Assembly (NCBI RefSeq): GCF_000482245.1
Contig: NZ_AWNH01000014.1
Span: forward strand, 39,091-103,090
From: Leptolyngbya sp. Heron Island J
Lineage (GTDB): Bacteria > Cyanobacteriota > Cyanobacteriia > Phormidesmidales > Phormidesmidaceae
Direction: 5' to 3'
Length of the DNA stretch: 64,000 bases
A program made the position numbers and the translations under genes. This document shows, piece by piece, positions 44,445 to 52,906 of the stretch. The notes under the pieces were generated by a model, which saw only the letters and a program-made list of their open reading frames with translations, did no database searches and had not been told where the DNA came from. Numbering within the stretch: the first letter of the stretch is position 1; every line of letters begins with the position of its first letter.

Positions 44445-44666
44445 TTAAACGGTGGCATACTCAAAGGCAGCACTGGCAAGATCTAGACCCACTACGTTTT
44501 GAACAGCGATTTCATCGGTTCGATTGAGAAACGATAGGTATGTTGGTTCGCCAGCTTCTCCGTTGGGTCCGGTGGGTTCAGGTATTAGATTGGTCACTAC
44601 AGAGTTAGCCACAATGAGTGGTTCCTTAATTCTCGAAAGTGTTTCGTTGTTGGAGTATTCAGTCAA
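44445..44666 (-). CDS. Possible 73-aa protein upstream of cysK
   Basis: A short frame with a TTG start and no internal Met, ending 10 bp before cysK. The product (start [12 protein letters not shown], with [14 protein letters not shown] in the middle) is soluble and matches nothing I know. Codons look reasonable but no clear ribosome-binding site is present. It may be a leader or small partner of cysK, or chance. Confidence 0.35.
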   Translation of the reverse strand: MTEYSNNETLSRIKEPLIVANSVVTNLIPEPTGPNGEAGEPTYLSFLNRTDEIAVQNVVGLDLASAAFEYATV

Positions 44667-44896
44667 GATAAAAACAGCCCATGGCGTAGGCAGACGTGAG
44701 TTCTTAACTGTCCTCTAATATCTCCAACAGTAATTGCTGGTTACCACTTTCGTCGTTATGGAAAAGGTATGGAGTTTCGATAGGGTAGTTATGGAAAAGT
44801 ATGTTTTATTTACCCTGATAGGGGTCATTGATTGCAGGCGTACTCTTACCCACTCCCAAGAGTACGCTCATATCAGCTACATCCTTGATAGCGAGT

Positions 44897-45244
44897 CTAA
44901 TCCCTGAAAATCGACAGATTGAGCGCAACAGGCTCTCCAAGCCAGGAAGCGTGTTTGGTGTGATCGTCAAGATCGTTTCCAGTCAGTCCATGGACAAGTA
45001 CTGTCAAATCCTTCCGGTTGTTCTCAAGCCATGGGAGCAATCCATCAAACTGGTTTTTATCAAATGCGAGTTGGCAACTCCAACGAGGGTGAGGGCCAAC
45101 CAGTTTCTGGTGTACTCGACCCACCGTTACCCCAAAACGCTCCCCAGCCTCCTGACACATGGCGACAGCTGTCGTCACGGAGTTTTCATCGAAATAAACA
45201 TGGGCATGGTAGTGGTCGTAGATGTTGGTGGGTCGGTTTATCAT
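44897..45244 (-). CDS. DOPA 4,5-dioxygenase family protein
   Basis: A 115-aa protein with YHAHVYFDE, VGPHPRWSCQLAF and HGLTGNDLDDHTKHASWLG, the His-rich signature of the DOPA 4,5-dioxygenase family. Ring-cleaving activity is known for fungal and some bacterial relatives; the cyanobacterial substrate is undetermined. Monocistronic, next to a 107-bp inverted-repeat element. Confidence 0.88.
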   Translation of the reverse strand: MINRPTNIYDHYHAHVYFDENSVTTAVAMCQEAGERFGVTVGRVHQKLVGPHPRWSCQLAFDKNQFDGLLPWLENNRKDLTVLVHGLTGNDLDDHTKHASWLGEPVALNLSIFRD

Positions 45245-45314
45245 CGGCGTAAAATAGAAGGGTACTGATACATGTCTATCAATACAAGATTAATGGCATT
45301 GTGGGTCGGACGTC

Positions 45315-45421
45315 GGCGTTGCTAAATCTGTGAATGCATTGCATTTCATCGAATTACTGAAGAGTTGCCATATCAAAGCTTTCAAAATCAGCCAAAATTC
45401 ATCCCGTCATTTAGTAACGCC
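45315..45421. repeat. 107-bp MITE-like element
   Basis: Ends are GGCGTTGCTAAAT and its near inverse ATTTAGTAACGCC (12 of 13). No coding capacity and no clear target duplication. It lies between the DOPA dioxygenase gene and the araC fragment. Confidence 0.55.
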
Positions 45422-45495
45422 AGAATTCAGATAAGAATGGGAGATACGCCTATCAATTGTTGAAATAACCGGCCAATTCGATCATTGTGCCCTGT

Positions 45496-46008
45496 TCAAA
45501 GTCTCTTCCTATAAGCGTTAGGTGTTGTGCCAGTGAGATTACGGAAATGTTTATTGAGAGCACTTTGGTTAGCAAATCCACATTCTAGTGCGATCGCAGC
45601 AATGGATATTTTCTGCGGTTGTCGAAGCAGCCATTTAGCCTGTTCTACTCGCTGTTGAATGATGTATTTGTAGGGTGGGACGCCCATTGATTGACGGAAT
45701 AGGCGGCAAAAATAGTACTGACTCATACCTAACAACTCAGCAAGATCAGCCAGCTTAATATCCTGATCTAAATGGGTTCGGATATAGTCAATGGTACGAC
45801 GCAGCTGATATCGGGAAAGACCGCCATCATAGTCAGGTATATCCCTTTTGCAGGCAACATGATTTTTTAGAAGATGCACGGCTACGGCATTAAGAAAAGA
45901 GTCTGTATAGAGTTGTTCGACCGGCCCTGTTGTCTTCATTCCCTCCAAAAGTTGGACAATTAGATGTCGCATCAGCGGATCAAAAGAAGAGTTTCGGTGG
46001 AAGTTCAA
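45496..46008 (-). pseudogene. AraC-family regulator, N-terminally truncated
   Basis: Encodes up to 170 residues: a short remainder of the sensory part and a complete double HTH (LADLAELLGMSQYYFCRLFRQS and IAAIALECGFANQSALNKHFRNLTG). Full-length cyanobacterial relatives are about 300 aa. Upstream there are eight open codons then a stop, and the only start at this end is TTG, so the gene seems to have lost its 5' part. A short functional HTH protein is not excluded. Confidence 0.65.
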
Positions 46009-46145
46009 AATGGCTAACTTCGGCCACGTCTAAGATAGTTCGACTACAGAATTAATAGGTTTTTTGTTTTTTCTTTAGATTTATAATAGATGCCGTCAAC
46101 GATACCGTCCAATACTCAATCAGCGAGCAATAATACCTTTTAAAT

Positions 46146-47048
46146 ATGGATGCCGATTTTTCAATCCGTCAGCTGCGCTATTTCATGGTGGTAGCAGAGG
46201 AATTAAACTTCACCCGCGCGGCAGAGCGATTACAGATTGCTCAACCCCCACTTAGTCGGCAAATTCAGAGTTTAGAGCAGACGCTGAGATTCACACTACT
46301 AGAACGCACCAATCGACGAGTCGCGTTAACGCCAGCAGGTGAAGTATTTTTGGCAGAGTGCCGCCAAATTCTCAACCAGATGGAGCAGGGTATTCGAGCG
46401 GCTCGACGGGTAGCCCATGGTGAAGCGGGACAGCTGTTTCTGGGGTTTGAAGGGGCTGCCCATAATCAGCTGATTCTCGAAATCATTCGTCAGTTTCGCA
46501 CCCAGTTTCCAGACGTGGAGCTGATTATGCAAGAAATGCCCTCTGGCAAGCAGGTGGAGGCATTACAACAAGAGCAACTCGACATGGGACTGATTGAGCC
46601 CATTGCTGCAGAGGATGGACTCAAAGTTGCACCACTTTTGTCTGAACCGCTGATAGTAGCTCTGGCTGACAGCCATCCATTAACTTGCGAAGAACACATT
46701 GACCTAAGTCAGCTTGCTGATGAACCCTGGGTGACGGGGCGCAGTAATGATGGCTGCGGTTTATTGTTGCGACTTTTAGATGCATGCCACCAGGCAGGAT
46801 TTGCGCCCAAAGTTAAGCAGGAAACCAATGATCTGCTAATGACTCTGGGATTTGTAGCGTCTGGTTTGGGCATTACCTTGCTGCCGAAGTCGAGTCGGCT
46901 TGCCCAGGCTGGCATTGCCTATCGTCCGATACAACCACCTACTCCTGAGGTGCAGCTTGCGATCGCATGGCATCAGCAATCACCCGTCGTCGAGTCTTTT
47001 TTGCAAGTAGTAGAAGCATGCTACGGGGTTAAATTAAATATGGGGTAA
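46146..47048 (+). CDS. LysR-family transcription regulator
   Basis: A 300-aa LysR protein: N-terminal winged helix (LRYFMVVAEELNFTRAAERLQIAQPPLSRQIQSLEQTL) and a substrate-binding domain from about residue 90 (GQLFLGFEGAAHNQLIL). It resembles BenM/CatM-like members sensing aromatic or small acids, but no target operon adjoins. Divergent from the araC fragment. Target genes unknown. Confidence 0.9.
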   Translation: MDADFSIRQLRYFMVVAEELNFTRAAERLQIAQPPLSRQIQSLEQTLRFTLLERTNRRVALTPAGEVFLAECRQILNQMEQGIRAARRVAHGEAGQLFLGFEGAAHNQLILEIIRQFRTQFPDVELIMQEMPSGKQVEALQQEQLDMGLIEPIAAEDGLKVAPLLSEPLIVALADSHPLTCEEHIDLSQLADEPWVTGRSNDGCGLLLRLLDACHQAGFAPKVKQETNDLLMTLGFVASGLGITLLPKSSRLAQAGIAYRPIQPPTPEVQLAIAWHQQSPVVESFLQVVEACYGVKLNMG

Positions 47049-47261
47049 ATGTCATCTCACCACCTACAACATTTAAAGCAAGTGGCTTACCAAGATCACG
47101 CCTAAAATCGCGAGGCATTCTCGGTTTCTGAGGCAACCTCATCTCCTTTACCAAAGAAGGCCGGAAAGGGGTTGGGAATAGTCAACTTGGGACTCAACAG
47201 AAGACAGCCCCATTGAGCCCGCCACCCATTAACCGCAAAAAAATTTATTAAAGGGTTGACA

Positions 47262-47281
47262 TCTACCATCTAGTAGGTAGA
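47262..47281. promoter_or_regulatory. TetR operator at tetR promoter
   Basis: TCTACC..GGTAGA arms around an imperfect centre. It lies between TTGACA (47256-47261) and GACAAT (47280-47285), a -35/-10 pair, so binding would block the tetR promoter. The same half-sites form the perfect palindrome at 47883. Confidence 0.65.
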
Positions 47282-47291
47282 CAATCTAACT

Positions 47292-47864
47292 ATGAAAGGA
47301 ACGGCTCAACAAATTCTGAATGTTGCTCAAGATCTCGTACGTTGTCGGGGGTATAGCGCCTTCAGCTACGCCGATATCTCACAGCAGGTAGGCATTCGTA
47401 AGGCTAGCATTCATTACCACTTCCCTTCCAAGGAAGCACTCGGTAAGGAGTTGGTTAAGCGATACCACACCAACTTTCAGCAAAAGTTGAAAGCCATTGA
47501 GCAGTCTGAGTCCGACCCGCACCAGCAGCTACAACAGTTTGTGGGGCTCTACCGGAGTGGCCTCAGCGAACGCCAGATGTGCCTGTGTGGCATGTTGTCC
47601 GCTGAAATTGAAGTCCTACCCGACTCCATTCAAGAGGAGGTCAGAATTTTCCTTTCAGAGACACAAGCCTGGCTCACAGATCTACTGGCATCAGGGGAAG
47701 CCGCCGGTCACCTACAACCGCGCATCTCTCCCGAGACTGAAGCCTCGCTTTTGCTGGCAACGGTCCAGGGGGCACAGCTGATAGCCCGTGCGGCAACAGA
47801 TAGCGAAATGGCGTTTGATGCCATTGCCAAACCTCTGTTAGCAACCCTCAGCACCGCTGGCTAA
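47292..47864 (+). CDS. TetR-family repressor
   Basis: A 190-aa TetR regulator with the N-terminal HTH (YADISQQVGIRKASIHYHFPSKEALGKELV, residues 25-55) and a helical ligand domain containing LCGMLSAE. Start ATG with AAAGGA upstream, within 11 bp of its own operator. The next gene, an SDR, is preceded by a perfect copy of the operator, so the repressor very likely controls itself and the SDR-cupin pair. Confidence 0.9.
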   Translation: MKGTAQQILNVAQDLVRCRGYSAFSYADISQQVGIRKASIHYHFPSKEALGKELVKRYHTNFQQKLKAIEQSESDPHQQLQQFVGLYRSGLSERQMCLCGMLSAEIEVLPDSIQEEVRIFLSETQAWLTDLLASGEAAGHLQPRISPETEASLLLATVQGAQLIARAATDSEMAFDAIAKPLLATLSTAG

Positions 47865-47882
47865 TTTTTTTACTCGCTTACC

Positions 47883-47898
47883 TACCTACTAGTAGGTA
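47883..47898. promoter_or_regulatory. Perfect TetR-type palindrome TACCTACTAGTAGGTA
   Basis: A 16-bp perfect palindrome 26 bp before the SDR start and 19 bp after tetR. Shares TACC/GGTA half-sites with the tetR promoter operator. Confidence 0.7.
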
Positions 47899-47923
47899 AT
47901 TTATTTAAAAAGGAGACAGTCCA

Positions 47924-48706
47924 ATGACTCAACAATTCGAAGGACAAAAGCTTATCGTAATTGGCGGTACTAGCGGTATGGGTAAACGTGTTGCCCAGCT
48001 AGTTTTGCAAGGGGGTGGGTCCGCCGTTCTGATTGGCCGACGAGCTGCAAAGCTCCAGGCTGCTGTCAAGGAACTCCAGGCATATGGACCTGTGGTCGGT
48101 GAGCAAGCCGATATTACTAAACCGGAAGAACGTCGGGCGCTGAGCGATCTTCTAGCGACAAAACATGCCGATGCCACCCTGTTGGTCAACGCGGCTGGAG
48201 TTTTTTTACCTAAAGCATTTTTAGAGCATACCGAAGCTGACTACGACCTATACCTCGACCTCAACAAAGCCACCTTCTTCCTCACTCAAACAGTGGCTAA
48301 GAAGATGATAGAACGTGGTGAAGGTGGAGCCATCGTCAATGTCGGCTCCATGTGGGCCAAACAAGCCATCCAGGCCACGCCCTCATCGGCCTATTCCATG
48401 GCCAAAGCCGGGCTCCATTCCTTAACTCAACACCTGGCCATGGAGTTAGCTAGCAACAACATCCGCGTCAACGCCGTATCTCCAGCCGTGGTCGAAACTC
48501 CAATTTACGAAGGGTTTATTCCCAAAGATGAGGTACATGGCACATTACAAAGCTTTAATGGGTTCCATCCCATTGGCCGTGTAGGCACCCCAGAAGATGT
48601 AGCGCAAGCCATTAGCTTTCTACTCTCCAGCAAGGCTACCTGGGTCACTGGCGCAGTTTGGGACGTTGACGGTGGTGTGATGGCTGGACGTAACCAATAC
48701 AACTAG
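47924..48706 (+). CDS. Short-chain dehydrogenase/reductase
   Basis: A 260-aa classical SDR: cofactor loop [13 protein letters not shown]-like VNAAGVF, catalytic Ser (NVGSMW) and YSMAK (Tyr-x3-Lys), and the C-terminal [11 protein letters not shown]. An Arg pair after the first strand (LIGRRAAK) favours NADPH. AAGGAG precedes the ATG. It is under a TetR-type operator and followed 54 bp later by a cupin gene. Substrate unknown. Confidence 0.9.
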   Translation: MTQQFEGQKLIVIGGTSGMGKRVAQLVLQGGGSAVLIGRRAAKLQAAVKELQAYGPVVGEQADITKPEERRALSDLLATKHADATLLVNAAGVFLPKAFLEHTEADYDLYLDLNKATFFLTQTVAKKMIERGEGGAIVNVGSMWAKQAIQATPSSAYSMAKAGLHSLTQHLAMELASNNIRVNAVSPAVVETPIYEGFIPKDEVHGTLQSFNGFHPIGRVGTPEDVAQAISFLLSSKATWVTGAVWDVDGGVMAGRNQYN

Positions 48707-48759
48707 CCGACCCAACGGCACCAAATACCACTCAACAGTTTTTTTAAGAGGTTTAAGCC

Positions 48760-49416
48760 ATGAAAATCTATGCTGATCTGAATCAACGAGCTGTTGTTTT
48801 TAGCGACGATCTCCCTTGGGTTGATTCTCCTATGGCCGGTGTGCAACGCCGCATGCTGGAACGGGATGGAGAAGAAGTTGCCAGAGCGACTTCCATTGTC
48901 CGCTATGCCCGCGGTAGCTACTTTTCAGCCCATACCCATGGCGGCGGTGAAGAGTTTTTTGTGTTAGCAGGGGTATTCTCTGACGAGCACGGCGACTTTG
49001 GACCTGGCACCTATGTGCGGAATCCCGTGGGTTCCAGCCACACGCCCCACAGCAAAGAAGGCGCAACCATTTTGGTCAAGCTGCGGCAAATGGACCCACA
49101 GGATCAACAACAGGTCACTATTGACACCACTCAGGCGGGTTGGGCTCCTGGCTTAGTAGAAGGGCTCCAGGTGTTGCCGCTCCACGCCTACGGTACTGAG
49201 CAGGTGGCGCTGGTGAAGTGGGCACCAGGGACAAGGTTTCAGTCCCATCGTCACTGGGGTGGAGAGGAAATTTTTGTACTCGCAGGTGCGTTCGCGGATG
49301 AGCACGGTGTATATCCTCAGGGCACCTGGCTACGCAACCCTCCCGACAGCATCCACACGCCGTTCAGTGATGCAGGCTGTCTGATTTATGTGAAGACCGG
49401 GCACTTGTCTACCTAG
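48760..49416 (+). CDS. Tandem cupin protein (ChrR-like)
   Basis: A 218-aa protein with two cupin domains. Each carries the metal triad: HTHGGGEEFFVLAG and later His in SSHTPH; HRHWGGEEIFVLAG and later His in SIHTPF. The layout resembles the ChrR cupin module without its anti-sigma part. It may be a small-molecule dioxygenase or a binding protein. Co-transcribed with the SDR under TetR control. Confidence 0.85.
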   Translation: MKIYADLNQRAVVFSDDLPWVDSPMAGVQRRMLERDGEEVARATSIVRYARGSYFSAHTHGGGEEFFVLAGVFSDEHGDFGPGTYVRNPVGSSHTPHSKEGATILVKLRQMDPQDQQQVTIDTTQAGWAPGLVEGLQVLPLHAYGTEQVALVKWAPGTRFQSHRHWGGEEIFVLAGAFADEHGVYPQGTWLRNPPDSIHTPFSDAGCLIYVKTGHLST

Positions 49417-49606
49417 CAGCGTATCTTGCTGCCCAAAACAAACGAAGCCTCAGCTACCAAGTAATCAGACGCCTTGTAGACCCATACTTCGGACCCTGTC
49501 GCAGTTGCGATCGCATGAAACTAGTAATCAAAGAAACGGCTTGCTGCAATAGTTTATTCACAGCCATTGCAGCAAACCGTCAAGTGTTCACTTAGCAAAA
49601 TTTAGG

Positions 49607-50350
49607 CTAAAGAACTAGCAGCAGTGCCGAATAACAAACAGCGCCTGTAACAAACATGCCAAAGTGACTCTCCTGTTCTTCCGGTAATTCTTCTTTGAGC
49701 ACATTGAGGATAATGCCACCTGCCACTAAGGCCCAAATTGCAGCGATAGCAGCTCCAGTTTCGTGCATGCCACGTCCTAATATCCAGCCCAGGAGAATAG
49801 CCGCAGCTAAAATCCAACGCCCAACGCGATCATAGGCCTGTTTGTGATGCTCCTGTAGGCCAATGTCGTTGACTAAAAAGTGTAGAGACAGGGCGAAAAA
49901 TAACAACAGACAGGCGACTAATCCATGGCTTTCAGCCTCCCATAGCAGAAAACCGAGTATGCCATTGTAGAGAGCAAAAGAACTGATATGGAGCCAGAAA
50001 ACACCTGGATGGGTGCAGTCACTGCCTTTTGTTTTTTGTTGGTGCGATCGCGACCTCAACGCCAACTTCTCTAACCCATAAAAAATAGCTAAACCCGCTA
50101 ATGCCAGAATATAAACATGGTTTTCCAAATAGGCCACAAGCGGTACGCTGCTGTGCTCCACTTCGGCTTGGGCCTGACTCAACTCAGGAAGAATATCCAG
50201 AAAAATATAAGCAATCGACACACCGCCTGCAATTGACACCCACCAGCGTTGAGGAATACGACGTACCCACTGGGTCCGGCTAGCAAATACATGCACCAAA
50301 CCCAGGCAGACTGCTAATGCAAAACCAACAAAGCTAGTATTGACATCCAT
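49607..50350 (-). CDS. ZIP-like polytopic membrane protein of unknown function
   Basis: A 247-aa protein with about seven or eight hydrophobic helices and charged/His residues in membrane context (FLDILPELSQAQAEVEH, LHFLVNDIGLQEHHK, GMHETGAAI). The organisation vaguely recalls ZIP metal transporters but lacks the clear HXXXE pairs. It lies 18 bp beyond the nitroreductase stop on the same strand and is probably co-transcribed with it. Confidence 0.6.
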   Translation of the reverse strand: MDVNTSFVGFALAVCLGLVHVFASRTQWVRRIPQRWWVSIAGGVSIAYIFLDILPELSQAQAEVEHSSVPLVAYLENHVYILALAGLAIFYGLEKLALRSRSHQQKTKGSDCTHPGVFWLHISSFALYNGILGFLLWEAESHGLVACLLLFFALSLHFLVNDIGLQEHHKQAYDRVGRWILAAAILLGWILGRGMHETGAAIAAIWALVAGGIILNVLKEELPEEQESHFGMFVTGAVCYSALLLVL

Positions 50351-50368
50351 AACGAGTACGCCTTTTCT

Positions 50369-50974
50369 CTAAAAAGAATTTTCAACCACAAGTTGTTCAA
50401 GGGGTAACTGACCAGGCTTGGGCCAGGGCTCTTTAATCCCCTTACCAATCGCCACCATCGGCCCAATCACATGATCATCTGGTAGCTTAACTAGTTCAGC
50501 CACCTTGGCCAGATCAAAGCCAATCATCGGACAGGATTGATACCCTAGCTCTTGCGCTGCCAGCATTACGGTCTGCATTGCCATCCCAATCGAGCGTTGC
50601 GCCTCGTCTCGCTGTAGCCATTCCCGTCCTTCATGGAATGGTCCCATCCATCCCACTAACAGATCAGACACCTCCTTAGGCGCATTGGCCCAATAGCGCT
50701 CGGGATTCTTCTGCCAGGCCTTCATGTCAGCCGCAAACAGAATGAGTAATGAAGCATCGGTCATTTGAGCCTGATCGTTACCGTATTCTTTGCGGATTTT
50801 GGCTCGGAGTTCTGGATCTCGTAAAATCACAAATCGCCAGTGCTGAATGTTAAAGCTAGTAGGTGCCTGAATCATTGCTGTCAATAGCGTTTGCTCTTCC
50901 TCTGCGGAAAGCCTATGGTCGGAGTCATATTGTTTGACAGCGCGCCGTTTGTAAATGGCTTCAATGGCATTCAT
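50369..50974 (-). CDS. Nitroreductase-family FMN oxidoreductase
   Basis: A 201-aa nitroreductase with YKRRAVKQYD, APTSFNIQHWRFVI and the C-terminal GPMVAIGKGIKEPWP; FMN-binding residues are conserved. Such enzymes reduce nitro-compounds or quinones with NAD(P)H. Starts at ATG with GGATG upstream and precedes the ZIP-like gene. Confidence 0.9.
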   Translation of the reverse strand: MNAIEAIYKRRAVKQYDSDHRLSAEEEQTLLTAMIQAPTSFNIQHWRFVILRDPELRAKIRKEYGNDQAQMTDASLLILFAADMKAWQKNPERYWANAPKEVSDLLVGWMGPFHEGREWLQRDEAQRSIGMAMQTVMLAAQELGYQSCPMIGFDLAKVAELVKLPDDHVIGPMVAIGKGIKEPWPKPGQLPLEQLVVENSF

Positions 50975-52085
50975 TGTGTGTGGTGCATCCTCACTTACGT
51001 CAGGAGTATTCTAAGGGGAAAGGTAGACATCAAGTCTTGTCAGTTCTTGCTAGAAATATTGTGTTTTTGTTTTTTGCTATTGCTGATTTAAGAGATACAC
51101 CTATTAACTCACCTGATAAAGAGCTCAAAGCTCTTCAGATTAAATCATCCCGAGGCTCAGCAACGCCTGTTTTTACATATCAACATTTATTACAGTGCGA
51201 TTCTAATATCCAGAGGTGTTGTTCCACTATGGCGGCAATCTTTGTATACATTTGGGCCGTTGCAGTATCCCCAAGGTCAGTGGCTTGAGCAATTCCAATC
51301 CAAGTTGGATACATTTACTGTGTGAGGATATCCATTGAGCCAGTCCCAGATATCATCAGGGGTATCAGCCCTGGTTTCATAAACCCTGGCTCATAAAATT
51401 TAGGCTCTTGAAACAAGGCAGAGCTGGTATTAAATCCATCCATAGCTTTTTATGTCCGGACTAACTTGATGTGACTGAAACTAGACAATAGTTTCTAAAA
51501 TAGATGATTTCCAGGCAAGCGATCTGATCGATTCTTGCCAACAGGAGTCACATCTTACAATTGCCTCAAATTGGGGGCAAACGCCTTGTCTTTGAAGATC
51601 TTCTTGTTGAACAACAAATAAACGCCACAAAGGATGAAAGATCGCAAGAATAGAAAAGATTTTTGCTCTGTGGATTAGCTAGATTATGCTTAATCAAACA
51701 GAGGATATGGCTTAGGGCTTGTTAATGAGTAACATCATACTTTCTGCAGTTTTCCCTCTTATTAAGGGCTACTGTGTACACACAAGTGATCGTAAATAGC
51801 ATTTACAGTTGACTAACTCCCTCTAACTCTCCCTTTGCAAGGGAGAGGGCTGTGTTCTCCCTTGCAAAGGGGGATAAGAAGGGTAATGCAAGATTTTGAA
51901 CTCCTTTCGAGAGGTGTGTACACGGTTGCTGATTAAGAGGGATGGAGGGGAATTGTTAAAACCTCGGTATGCTAGAAGATCCCTCTGCCTCCTTACAAAC
52001 GAGAGGATGCTAAAACCATCAGGTTATTACCTCAGTTTGAAGTTTGTTTTTTTGCTCTTAAAAAGATATAGAAGAGGAGAGTTAG
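50975..52085. other. 1.1-kb gap with repeat DNA, no convincing gene
   Basis: AT-rich sequence with scattered short frames that match nothing I know. From about 51765 to 51925 it holds two TGTGTACAC motifs flanking CTCTCCCTTTGCAAGG and its inverse, the same kind of repeat as in 6104-6820. Confidence 0.6.
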
Positions 52086-52715
52086 ATGGCTACGTCGTAT
52101 AACTACAATCGCTTGAATAAGGATAATGCTGCTTTACTGATGGTAGATCACCAGGCGGGGTTAGTCTCTCTTGTGCAAGATTATCCTCCCAATGAGTTTA
52201 AGAATAACGTTCTTGCCCTGGCAGATGTCGCGAAGTTTTTCAACCTGCCTACCATTCTGACCACCAGCATGGAAGAAGGCCCCAATGGTCCTCTGGTTTC
52301 AGAACTCAAGGAAGCGTTTCCTGATGCACCGTATATTGCTCGCCCTGGACAAATCAATGCCTGGGACAACCAGGACTTCGTAGCTGCTGTTAAGGCAACT
52401 GGCAAAACACAGCTGCTCATTGCCGGGGTGGTTACCGATGTTTGTGTGGCCTTTGTGGCACTGTCAGCAATCGAGGCAGGCTTTGAGGTATTTGTAGTTA
52501 CGGATGCCTCCGGCACATTCGATGAGGGTGTCCGGGCCACAGCGTGGGAACGGATGAGTGCTGCTGGCGTGCAGTTGCTCAACTGGTTTGCGGTTGCGTG
52601 TGAACTGCACCGTGATTGGCGCAACGATATGGAGGGGCTGGGCAATCTGTTGTCTAACCATATCCCGCTTTATCGCGGATTGATGATGAGCTACCGCGCG
52701 CGCACGGGCAAATAA
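52086..52715 (+). CDS. Isochorismatase-family cysteine hydrolase (YcaC-like)
   Basis: A 209-aa hydrolase with the catalytic Asp in LLMVDHQAG and catalytic Cys in GVVTDVCVAFVAL; the fold and length fit YcaC-like members. Substrate unknown. GAGGAG lies 6 nt before the ATG. Followed directly by a monooxygenase fragment and a Tat-exported amidohydrolase, so this was probably an operon. Confidence 0.88.
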   Translation: MATSYNYNRLNKDNAALLMVDHQAGLVSLVQDYPPNEFKNNVLALADVAKFFNLPTILTTSMEEGPNGPLVSELKEAFPDAPYIARPGQINAWDNQDFVAAVKATGKTQLLIAGVVTDVCVAFVALSAIEAGFEVFVVTDASGTFDEGVRATAWERMSAAGVQLLNWFAVACELHRDWRNDMEGLGNLLSNHIPLYRGLMMSYRARTGK

Positions 52716-52717
52716 AG

Positions 52718-52906
52718 GTGAGATCGGGGCATGAAGCTGGATACGAAGAATGGATCAGGGGCATCGCCGCCGATGCTCGACAGGTTGAGGGACACTTGGG
52801 TGTGAACATTCTGCGGCCACAACCTGGAACCTCAGCAGACTATGTAATTGTGCTTCAGGTGGTTGTTTGTTTGATAGTTATCAACGGAGGTAATCATCAT
52901 GGGTAA
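52718..52906 (+). pseudogene. Antibiotic-biosynthesis-monooxygenase (ABM) domain fragment
   Basis: The segment GYEEWIRGIAADARQVEGHLGVNILRP matches the first half of ABM-type small monooxygenases; it then runs off into unrelated residues (LQVVVCLIVING). The start is GTG, 2 bp after the hydrolase stop. Both ends of the domain are missing, so it is a remnant within the operon. Confidence 0.7.
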
